This document shows, piece by piece, positions 1 to 5,252 of a DNA stretch of 6,504 nucleotides. The stretch is from an uncultured bacterium. Lineage in GTDB: Bacteria; Actinomycetota; Aquicultoria; SKW223; CALKMS01. A program made the position numbers and the translations under genes. Location: NCBI GenBank assembly GCA_938091145.1, contig CALKMS010000043.1:1-6504 (forward strand), in the 5' to 3' direction. The notes beneath the pieces were generated by a model. The model worked only from the letters and a program-made list of their open reading frames with translations, made no database searches and had not been told where the DNA came from. The stretch's first letter is position 1. Each line of letters begins with the position of its first letter.

Positions 1-180
1 TAGATGATCGCTGGAAGGAGAAAGAAGGAGTAAAAGTAACGAAGTTAGCAAAAAAGGAAGAAGGGAAAATAGGGCAAAATAAAGGTAATAAGGGGTTAAG
101 TGGGTTAAAGCAACGAGTAGATTAAAAAAAACAAGAAAAAGCAAAGAAAACTCAAAAAACCTTTTCTTCTCAAGTTGCAT
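1..180 (-). CDS. N-terminal fragment of a polytopic membrane protein, probably SEDS polymerase (RodA/FtsW type)
   Basis: A reading frame starts at an ATG (180-178), inside the last codons of the phosphatase gene, and stays open to the window edge, giving 60 residues with no stop. The product begins with a charged MQLEKKR tail. Two strongly hydrophobic segments follow, at about residues 11-27 and 31-53, then a short polar SPSSDHL stretch where the window ends. In actinobacterial clusters the gene after the PP2C phosphatase is normally rodA/ftsW. As I recall that family, its members start with two extra helices followed by a D-x-LLLP type segment, which this fragment appears to be entering. The 11-base overlap with the upstream stop suggests translational coupling; no strong ribosome binding site is visible. 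The membrane nature is seen directly. The SEDS assignment is inferred from position and the short edge motif, and the diagnostic family motifs lie outside the window. Confidence 0.6.
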   Translation of the reverse strand, partial: MQLEKKRFFEFSLLFLVFFNLLVALTHLTPYYLYFALFSLLPFLLTSLLLLLLSPSSDHL

Positions 181-886
181 CAATTTCTAATAAAACCAAG
201 GTTATATTATCGTAACCTCCTTTTAAGTTAGCTGCATTAATAAGCGTTCGGCAGCTTTCCTCTAAGCTCAAATTTTTCTTTAAGATCTCTTCGATTTCTT
301 CATCTTTTAGCATGGTGGTTAGTCCGTCAGTGGTTAGCAGGTAGCGGTCGCCGACCCGCGTTTTTACAGCTACTACATCTGCTTGGACTGAAGGGGAAAC
401 GCCGATTGCTTGAGTCAAGGTGCTTCTCAAAGGGTGGGTTTCCATTTCTTCCTGGCTAATCCGACCTTCTTTAAACATTTGGAAAACAACTGAATGGTCT
501 TCGGTCAGTCGATAAAGTTTCCCTTGGCGAAAAAGATAGGCTCGGCTATCGCCAACGTGTAAGAAGTAGAGTTTGTCTTCGAGGTGGTAAGCTAAGGTTA
601 GAGTTGTTCCCATTCCCCGATAGTCTGATTTTTCTCTGGAGCGCTCATAAACTTTTTTGTTAACTTCTTTAATAGCATTAATCATTTTCTTAATCAGCTC
701 TTCGCGGTTGGAAACTGGTTCTTTCAGTTCCTTTTCGATTAGTGAAAGAGCTAGATTGCTTGCCACCTCGCCGGCCAGATGCCCGCCTAAACCGTCAGCT
801 ACTGCAAAAAGGGGAGGACTGGCTAGCAAAGAATCTTCGTTTTTTTCTCTTACCCTGCCAATATCGGTGGCTGAATAAAACTTCAT
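170..886 (-). CDS. PP2C-family (PPM) serine/threonine protein phosphatase, PstP/PrpC/Stp1 type
   Basis: A metal-dependent protein phosphatase that would remove phosphate from Ser/Thr residues on the kinase and FHA proteins encoded just upstream. The 238 residues cover one complete PPM domain: REKNED at 13-18, the metal-binding ADGLGGH block with D31-G32, GMGTTL at 91-96, VGDSRAY at 111-117, EDHS at 129-132, TTDGL at 185-189 with D187, and YDNITL at 225-230 with D226. All the expected metal-ligand aspartates are present, so it should be active. The length matches soluble PrpC/Stp enzymes. There is no membrane helix and no extracytoplasmic tail, unlike mycobacterial PstP. Its ATG overlaps the FhaB-like stop in an ATGA junction with GAGG just upstream, and its end overlaps the next gene by 11 bases, so it is mid-operon. 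Function is secure at family level; substrates are inferred from context. Confidence 0.95.
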   Translation of the reverse strand: MKFYSATDIGRVREKNEDSLLASPPLFAVADGLGGHLAGEVASNLALSLIEKELKEPVSNREELIKKMINAIKEVNKKVYERSREKSDYRGMGTTLTLAYHLEDKLYFLHVGDSRAYLFRQGKLYRLTEDHSVVFQMFKEGRISQEEMETHPLRSTLTQAIGVSPSVQADVVAVKTRVGDRYLLTTDGLTTMLKDEEIEEILKKNLSLEESCRTLINAANLKGGYDNITLVLLEIDAT

Positions 887-1308
887 TTTCTGGCCTCAAA
901 ATAAAAAATATAAGGTCCAATCTTTATTTTGTCGCCAATTTCTAAACAATAAGGCGCTTTTACTGGCAACCCATTAACGAAAGTTCCATTGGTGCTATTT
1001 AGATCTTCTAGGTAAAAGTGATTATTTTTTAGATAAATTCGGGCATGGCGTAAAGAGACTCGTCTGTCGCTTAAGAAAATATCAGATGTTGGGCTTCGGC
1101 CAATGACCACTTCTTTTTTTAAGGTAAACCTTTGAGGTCTCCCCTTTAGATCCGGCAATTCTAATTTCAACCAAGCTTCCATTTTTTTTTCTGCCTTTCT
1201 CAAGTCTAGATAAACCAGCCCCAAAACTAGGAAGAGAAAAAGATACGATAAGCTAAGAAAAATTAAGTTAGCGTTGCCCTCAATCCCTAGCCACCTCTCT
1301 AAACTCAA
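883..1308 (-). CDS. fhaB: FhaB-like membrane-anchored FHA domain protein
   Basis: A phosphothreonine reader expected to sit on the inner face of the membrane. The 141 residues begin with a short tail, one transmembrane helix at about 14-34, a basic segment (DLRKAEKK), and then a complete FHA domain at about 46-139. FHA signature residues are present: G70-R71, S85, H88 and the STNGTFVNG turn with N107-G108. Size and order match FhaB (FipA) of the actinobacterial cell-division cluster, which in mycobacteria links Pkn signalling to division and wall synthesis. The start is TTG at 1308, supported by GGTGGAG six bases upstream, and lies 29 bases inside the upstream gene. Its stop overlaps the phosphatase ATG. 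The cytoplasmic orientation of the FHA domain follows from the basic residues after the helix. The symbol rests on architecture and neighbours, not on sequence identity. Confidence 0.88.
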   Translation of the reverse strand: MSLERWLGIEGNANLIFLSLSYLFLFLVLGLVYLDLRKAEKKMEAWLKLELPDLKGRPQRFTLKKEVVIGRSPTSDIFLSDRRVSLRHARIYLKNNHFYLEDLNSTNGTFVNGLPVKAPYCLEIGDKIKIGPYIFYFEARK

Positions 1309-2017
1309 ATTTTACTCCACCAAAGATGACAACGTCGCCATCATTTAGCCTCTTTTCTTTAATTAACTTCCCATTTACTTGTGTTCCGTTAGTGCTATCC
1401 AAATCTCTTAGGTAAATTCTGCCTTGATGGTATTCTGCTTCAGCGTGAAATCGAGAAACAGAAGGGTGGTTGATCACAATGTCATTTGAGCGAGAGCGGC
1501 CGATTCTTGTTAAACCCATCGACAAATAGCCTTTTTCTCCATTTTCCAGGTTTATTAAATAAGCTGGGGAAAAGGCAAGATCACTTTGGCGAGCTTCTGC
1601 AATAGTAATTGCTTGTGTCTTTTCAATTTTTGCTTTATCTTCAGGCTTTCCTTCTTCGATAGAAGCGCTTATTTCCATTCGTCCTGGTTTTACTTCCGCG
1701 CTTCTTTCAAAGACAATCTTTAAAGGTCCTAAAAAAGTGTACCCTTCCCTTTCAGCAATATTTCTTAAGTAGGTTTCAAACTCAGGTAAAATTGCTTTTT
1801 GGTAAGGAAGAATTTCATCAAAATCAGGAGGCGAAAGTTTAACTACAAATTGATTAGGAACGTAAATGTGGTTGGGGCCAATTAATCGACTGTCTTCAAG
1901 TTTTGCTCCTAAAGCTTTAGCGATTTCAATCGGCTGTATTTTGGCTTGAAAAGCACGACTAAAGAAGCCTTCAACGATTTTTTCTAATCGATCTTCTAAG
2001 TCTCTCAAAAGACCCAT
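1280..2017 (-). CDS. fhaA: FhaA-like protein: DUF3662 domain plus C-terminal FHA domain
   Basis: A cytoplasmic phosphothreonine-binding adaptor. The N-terminal part (about 1-118) matches the DUF3662/FhaA N-terminal family as I know it: it opens with GLLRDLEDRLEKIVEGFFSR, then the IQPIEIAKAL segment, PN-x-Y-VPN at 48-55, and the GPLKIVFE strand at 97-104. A linker of about 45 residues follows. The FHA domain (about 153-240) has IGRSRSNDI at 172-180 (G173-R174), S188, H191 and the STNGTQVNG turn with N210-G211. Mycobacterial FhaA is over 500 residues with a long disordered linker, so this 245-residue form is compact. FhaA is known to bind phosphorylated division and wall proteins such as MviN/MurJ; whether it does here is inference. 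The start is ATG at 2017. No Shine-Dalgarno precedes it, but a strong -10 element does. The 3' end overlaps the FhaB-like gene by 29 bases. Confidence 0.9.
   Translation of the reverse strand: MGLLRDLEDRLEKIVEGFFSRAFQAKIQPIEIAKALGAKLEDSRLIGPNHIYVPNQFVVKLSPPDFDEILPYQKAILPEFETYLRNIAEREGYTFLGPLKIVFERSAEVKPGRMEISASIEEGKPEDKAKIEKTQAITIAEARQSDLAFSPAYLINLENGEKGYLSMGLTRIGRSRSNDIVINHPSVSRFHAEAEYHQGRIYLRDLDSTNGTQVNGKLIKEKRLNDGDVVIFGGVKFEFREVARD
1315..1321 (-). promoter_or_regulatory. Ribosome binding site deciding the TTG start of the FhaB-like gene
   Basis: GGTGGAG on the minus strand, six bases before TTG (1308-1306) and wholly inside the 3' end of the FhaA-like coding region. No ATG is available near the beginning of this frame, and the spacing is good, so the unusual TTG start is supported. 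The nesting means ribosomes finishing the upstream gene pass over this site, which favours coupled synthesis of the two FHA proteins. Confidence 0.65.
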
Positions 2018-2026
2018 TTTGATGAT

Positions 2027-2055
2027 ATTATACCAGAGGTCAGCTAGTGGCTGAA
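2027..2055 (-). promoter_or_regulatory. Extended -10 promoter immediately before the FhaA-like gene, probably leaderless
   Basis: In the 45-base gap after the kinase stop, the minus strand reads TGGTATAAT, a perfect extended -10 (TATAAT at 2032-2027 with TG one base upstream). The ATG begins after nine more bases. The expected transcription start, about seven bases past the hexamer, falls at or within a few bases of the ATG. The intervening ATCATCAAA contains no Shine-Dalgarno, which fits a leaderless mRNA. The -35 position (TTCAGC at 2055-2050, 17-base spacer) matches the consensus poorly, as is tolerated with an extended -10. A 5-bp dyad (TCAGC/GCTGA) covers the -35 to spacer region. Confidence 0.55.
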
Positions 2056-2062
2056 AAAAGCT

Positions 2063-3742
2063 TTAACTCGGGGGAAAACCAATTTTTCTAAAGAAACCCT
2101 TAATTTCAAAATAAGTGAGAGCCAGAAAAAGGAGAGCTGAAAGCGAAAATCTCAGAGCGATGGAAGAAAAAATCAGGCCAGTGTTTGAAAAAAAGTTTGA
2201 GACAGAAGAATAGAAAATAAAGTAAAGGCTTATAAGCACAAAGTGGATACCTATCCGCCACCAGTTTTTGAGGAAACGATTGGCTATCCAGATTGAAATA
2301 GTAATCGCCAGCCAAAGAAAAACTTCCAGGTAAAGCCAGGGCGTTTGGGAAAAAACTGACAGGACTTGGCTTTGAACACTTCTTATCTCAAGTGGAGAAA
2401 GAGATTTAATTAAAGGTTGGTGATTAAAATTCAAATAGGGGAAGTTGCTTTTAAAGAGCAAATAAAATGCGAAGTTAACAAGATAACTAAAGAAGGAAAG
2501 AGACAGAGCTTGGGTTAAGGAAGGAGAAAAGCCACAAATCAAGGGAAGTAAAAAATCAAAGTGAGCGAAAGAGAGAAAGGGGGCGAGAAAAGGAATTAAG
2601 ATTAACCTTGGCTTTTCTTTTACCCATCTTAGAATGAATAAAAGCAAAAGAAAGAACAAGAGCCCTAAAAACAGATTTTTACCGATTAAAACGATCACGA
2701 GAAAAGAAAAATAGAGTAACCAGCCCGCGAACGGGGTGAGTAAAAAGATAACCCCAGCCAAAAAAGCTAGCGAGAATTTTAACCCAAAATGCCCCATTTC
2801 AAGCAGCGATAAAGTAGAAAAATTAAGCAAAGAAAAGAACATCGCTTCAAAAGTCCGCAAAAGATTTTTTTTGAATTTTAGTTCGGGTTGAGGTTTCACT
2901 GAAAAAGTAAATAGGGGTCGGAAAAACTCTTGGGTTTTTTCTTGAGCTTTAGCTTTTGAAGGGAGGTTTTCTTGCCAAACTTCCAGAAGCTCGCTAAGGG
3001 TTAAGCGGTCTTTTATTTCTTTAGCCAGACCTCGACTAATTGCTTCGTCAAGTTCTGCGGGGATTTCGGGCACCTTTCGCGCGAGTGGCATAGGGTAAGT
3101 GTTGAAAACCTTATATATGGTTGCCTCTCTTGTATCAGCCTGAAAAGGATTTTTTCCGGTTAAAGCGGTGTAAAAGGAGAGACAAAGAGAGTAAACATCG
3201 GATTTTTCATCTAGTAAACCTTCTTTTATCACTTCTGGGGGGGCGAAAGAAGGCGTAAAGCCTTTTTTTCTTGGGAAGTTATTGCCTTGAATGACAGCCA
3301 GTCCGAAATCAGTGATCTTTCCTTGACCGTTAGGCAAAACTAAAAGGTTGCCTGGTTTTAAATCGCCGTGAATAACCTGGTTTGAATGGGCATATTCCAG
3401 GCCTTTAAGATATTGATAGAAGAGGTATATTCCGGCTTCTAGAGGCAGAGGTCCAAGCCGTCGAACTGCTTCTTCAAGAGAGACACCTGGTGAATAATCC
3501 ATGATTAAAAAGCAACTACGGCTGGTAACTTCAAGGTCAAAAAGGGTTACTATGTTTGGGTGATTCAGCCGGGCAATAGCCCGACCTTCGTTTAAAATTT
3601 CATCTAAGGATAAAAAACTCAGAGGAACTTCTTTAATTGCTACTTCGCGTTCAAGCTTTCTATCCCAGCCACGGTAAACTTCTCCCCAACCACCGCTGCC
3701 AATCTTTTCTTTGAACTCGTAACGGCTAAAAAGAACTCTCAC
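2063..3742 (-). CDS. Serine/threonine protein kinase with a C-terminal polytopic membrane domain
   Basis: An eukaryotic-like (Hanks-type) protein kinase of 559 residues. The kinase domain (about 8-258) has the glycine loop IGSGGWGEV at 14-22, VAIK with K37, the helix-C candidate E52, the catalytic loop HGDLKPGN at 125-132 (D127, K129, N132), DFG at 145-147, APPE in place of APE at 167-170, and a late DRL at 245-247. The catalytic residues are intact, so activity is expected, but HGD in place of HRD makes it a non-RD kinase. A basic, proline-containing linker (259-295) leads to about eight hydrophobic helices (about 300-545) with only short loops. There is no PASTA or other obvious extracytoplasmic sensor domain. 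The start is GTG at 3742: an in-frame stop lies a few codons upstream and the kinase fold begins at residue 7 or 8. It is first in the FHA/phosphatase operon and divergent from tRNA-Leu. The natural partners are the two FHA proteins and the PP2C enzyme. Confidence 0.93.
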   Translation of the reverse strand: MRVLFSRYEFKEKIGSGGWGEVYRGWDRKLEREVAIKEVPLSFLSLDEILNEGRAIARLNHPNIVTLFDLEVTSRSCFLIMDYSPGVSLEEAVRRLGPLPLEAGIYLFYQYLKGLEYAHSNQVIHGDLKPGNLLVLPNGQGKITDFGLAVIQGNNFPRKKGFTPSFAPPEVIKEGLLDEKSDVYSLCLSFYTALTGKNPFQADTREATIYKVFNTYPMPLARKVPEIPAELDEAISRGLAKEIKDRLTLSELLEVWQENLPSKAKAQEKTQEFFRPLFTFSVKPQPELKFKKNLLRTFEAMFFSLLNFSTLSLLEMGHFGLKFSLAFLAGVIFLLTPFAGWLLYFSFLVIVLIGKNLFLGLLFFLLLLFILRWVKEKPRLILIPFLAPFLSFAHFDFLLPLICGFSPSLTQALSLSFFSYLVNFAFYLLFKSNFPYLNFNHQPLIKSLSPLEIRSVQSQVLSVFSQTPWLYLEVFLWLAITISIWIANRFLKNWWRIGIHFVLISLYFIFYSSVSNFFSNTGLIFSSIALRFSLSALLFLALTYFEIKGFFRKIGFPPS

Positions 3743-3748
3743 AGGGAT

Positions 3749-3754
3749 ATTTTA
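3749..3754 (-). promoter_or_regulatory. Candidate -10 element of the kinase gene, leaderless GTG start
   Basis: TAAAAT on the minus strand (5 of 6 to TATAAT), followed by ATCCCT and then the GTG start at 3742. A start of transcription seven bases downstream would coincide with the G of GTG. No Shine-Dalgarno is present upstream. The -35 region (TTCTCT around 3777-3772) is weak, so the site rests mainly on position and on the same arrangement at the FhaA-like gene. Confidence 0.35.
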
Positions 3755-3802
3755 GGTTAAGCATCCCATTTAGAGAAGCTATTATTTAGTTAACTGATGC
3801 TT

Positions 3803-3808
3803 TATAAT
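3803..3808 (+). promoter_or_regulatory. -10 element of the tRNA-Leu promoter
   Basis: A perfect TATAAT 14 bases before the first base of the mature tRNA. Transcription would begin around 3815 and leave a short 5' leader for RNase P to remove. No convincing -35 hexamer is visible at the 16-18 base position, where the DNA is simply AT-rich. The 80-base gap between the kinase start and the tRNA therefore appears to hold two divergent promoters. Confidence 0.55.
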
Positions 3809-3822
3809 CTTTTTAAAGACGG

Positions 3823-3911
3823 GGGCGAGTGGCGGAATTGGCAGACGCGCTGGATTCAGGATCCAGTGAGCAATTTAGCTCTTGCGGGTTCAAATCCCGC
3901 CTCGCCCACCA
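3823..3911 (+). tRNA. tRNA-Leu (anticodon CAG)
   Basis: A complete class II tRNA that would decode CUG. The acceptor stem GGGCGAG (3823-3829) pairs fully with CTCGCCC (3901-3907), followed by discriminator A and a genome-encoded CCA (3909-3911). The anticodon arm is CTGGA / TTCAGGA / TCCAG (3850-3866) with anticodon CAG at 3857-3859. A long variable arm (3867-3883) contains the GAGC/GCTC stem. The T arm is GCGGG / TTCAAAT / CCCGC (3884-3900). The D loop carries the usual GG in AATTGGCAGA. The long variable arm plus A73 and CAG identify leucine. Confidence 0.97.
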
Positions 3912-4027
3912 TTTCTAAGAACCTCTGAAACTTGGGTTAAGGTTTAAATATTCGCGAGTTTTTAGAATTTTTAAATGAGCGGCAGATGAGTTTTTCTTCG
4001 TTTAATTGAACTTTTAGGTGGAACTTC

Positions 4028-4048
4028 TCAAAAAAGTTGTTTTTTTGA
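4028..4048 (+). terminator. AT-only hairpin between tRNA-Leu and larC, possible weak terminator
   Basis: TCAAAAAA (4028-4035) pairs perfectly with TTTTTTGA (4041-4048) around a GTTGT loop. The stem has a single G:C pair, and no separate U-run follows, so as an intrinsic terminator it is weak. It is the best folded element in the 168-base gap that separates the tRNA from larC; the rest of that gap (3912-4027) shows only scattered T-runs and a TTCTAA/TTAGAA pairing near the tRNA end. The final bases overlap a consensus TTGACA (4045-4050), so the repeat may instead be part of the larC promoter. Confidence 0.3.
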
Positions 4049-4071
4049 CACTCAAAAGTTAAGCTTTAAAT
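4045..4071 (+). promoter_or_regulatory. Candidate larC promoter
   Basis: A perfect -35 hexamer TTGACA (4045-4050) is followed, after 15 bases, by TTAAAT (4066-4071, 4 of 6 to consensus). The start codon begins at 4080, eight bases after the hexamer, so transcription would start at or next to the ATG. The spacer is short and the -10 imperfect, so this is tentative. It would explain why the purine stretch AGGAG (4075-4079) touches the ATG with no spacer, a position where it cannot act as a normal ribosome binding site. Confidence 0.35.
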
Positions 4072-4079
4072 GGTAGGAG

Positions 4080-5252
4080 ATGAGGGTTGCTTTTTTTGAC
4101 TGCTTCTCTGGTATTTCTGGAGATATGTTTATCGCTTCTCTTTTAGATGCTGGACTTTCTTTATCGAAATTGGAAGAGGAACTAAAAAAACTTAATCTTT
4201 CCTTTCGTCTGGAAACTGAAAGGGTAATTCGACAAGGAATTGGAGGGCTCCGCTTTAAGGTTTTGCCCACTGAACCAAAAATTATCCGCACCTGGCCAAG
4301 CGTAAAAGAGATTGTTGGTTCTTCTCGATTAGAAAAGGAAATTAAGGAAAAAACCCTTAAGATCATTAAAACAATTGCTGAAGCTGAAGCGAAGGTTCAT
4401 CGGATCAGCCTTGACCAAGTTCATTTTCACGAAATTGGGGGTGTTGATACCATTGTTGACGCTGCTGGAGCTGTTTTGAGTTTAAAACTCTTAAAGATTC
4501 AAAAAGTTTATTGTTCGCCCTTACCTCAAGGAGTGGGATTTGTTCAAACAGAACACGGGCTTCTGCCTTTGCCTGCTCCGGCCACGTCAGAAGTTTTAAA
4601 AGGCGTTCCTACCTATTCCCGTCCGATTCCTGCTGAGCTTACTACTCCTACCGGTGCGGCCATTGCTAAAATTTTAGTCGATGAATTTCGGGAGATGCCG
4701 CCGCTTGAAGTTGAAACTATTGGCTATGGAGCTGGCTACCGAGAGTTGGAACATCCAAACCTCTTGAGGGTTTTTATTGGCCAAGGACCAACAGAAGAAG
4801 AGGAAGATGTAAAACTAATTGAGACAACAATTGATGATTCTCAACCTCAAAGTTTGGGCTACTTGTCTGAGCTTTTAATGGAGAAAGGTGCTTTGGAAGT
4901 CTGGTTTACCCCGGTCCAGATGAAAAAGAATCGTCCGGGGGTAGTTCTTTCAGTTCTTGTCTCAACTCCTTTTGAGGAAAAAATTCTGGAGTCAATTTTT
5001 TCTGAGACCAATACTTTAGGGGTGCGATTTGTTCCTTTGAAGCGCCTAACTCTGGAAAGAAAGGTTGTTGAAGTAAGAACCCGATTAGGGCGAGCTCGGG
5101 TGAAAATTGGTTTCTGGAGGGGCAGACCAGTAACCATTTCGCCCGAGTATGAAGACTGCAAAAAGATAGCTAAAGAAAAAGGATTAACTCTCAAGGAAGT
5201 TCAGGAAGAGTTCAGACTAAAAGCTAAAAAAAATTTGAAAAGATTATTCTAA
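4080..5252 (+). CDS. larC: LarC, nickel-pincer cofactor biosynthesis protein (nickel insertion; former DUF111)
   Basis: LarC is the CTP-dependent cyclometallase that inserts nickel into pyridinium-3,5-bisthiocarboxylate mononucleotide, the last step in making the cofactor of lactate racemase (LarA) family enzymes. The 390-residue product is full length. Family motifs run in order: FDCFSGISGDM at 6-16, the putative metal site VHFHEIGGVD at 114-123 (H115, H117, E118, D123), PLPAPAT at 163-169, ELTTPTGAA at 186-194, then the LarC2 part with IDDSQPQSLGY at 251-261, FTPVQMKKNRPG at 276-287 and PEYEDCKKIA at 355-364. In Lactiplantibacillus the protein is split by a programmed frameshift; here both halves are one frame. 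The ATG at 4080 is the only usable start, since a stop codon lies two codons upstream. No larA, larB or larE is in the window. The stop overlaps the convergent gene by 9 bases. Confidence 0.94.
   Translation: MRVAFFDCFSGISGDMFIASLLDAGLSLSKLEEELKKLNLSFRLETERVIRQGIGGLRFKVLPTEPKIIRTWPSVKEIVGSSRLEKEIKEKTLKIIKTIAEAEAKVHRISLDQVHFHEIGGVDTIVDAAGAVLSLKLLKIQKVYCSPLPQGVGFVQTEHGLLPLPAPATSEVLKGVPTYSRPIPAELTTPTGAAIAKILVDEFREMPPLEVETIGYGAGYRELEHPNLLRVFIGQGPTEEEEDVKLIETTIDDSQPQSLGYLSELLMEKGALEVWFTPVQMKKNRPGVVLSVLVSTPFEEKILESIFSETNTLGVRFVPLKRLTLERKVVEVRTRLGRARVKIGFWRGRPVTISPEYEDCKKIAKEKGLTLKEVQEEFRLKAKKNLKRLF

Noticed and set aside
657..945. Two plus-strand open frames opposite the phosphatase gene
   Set aside because: They lie antisense to the conserved PP2C domain, show no recognisable domain, and their composition is that expected from the complementary strand of a real gene.
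2040..2054. TCAGC/GCTGA dyad after the kinase gene as a transcription terminator
   Set aside because: Transcription is leftward here, and the T-run comes before the dyad rather than after it; on the plus strand the dyad is followed by A's. It cannot be an intrinsic terminator in either direction.
2106..2315. A 69-codon minus-strand frame inside the kinase gene
   Set aside because: It is out of frame with the transmembrane-helix coding part of the kinase, has no ribosome binding site and no recognisable motif.
3823..3911. tRNA-Leu as an integration (att) site of a mobile element
   Set aside because: No integrase gene and no repeat of the tRNA 3' end is visible elsewhere in the window; neighbouring genes are housekeeping-like and similar in composition.
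4052..4366. Minus-strand frame over the larC 5' end (and a similar one at 4859-5194)
   Set aside because: Both are antisense to conserved LarC motifs and have no independent support.
5226..5233. Run of eight A's near the larC 3' end as a programmed frameshift site
   Set aside because: LarC is complete in one frame with the PEYEDCKKIA region intact, so no frameshift is needed, unlike the split larC1/larC2 of Lactiplantibacillus.
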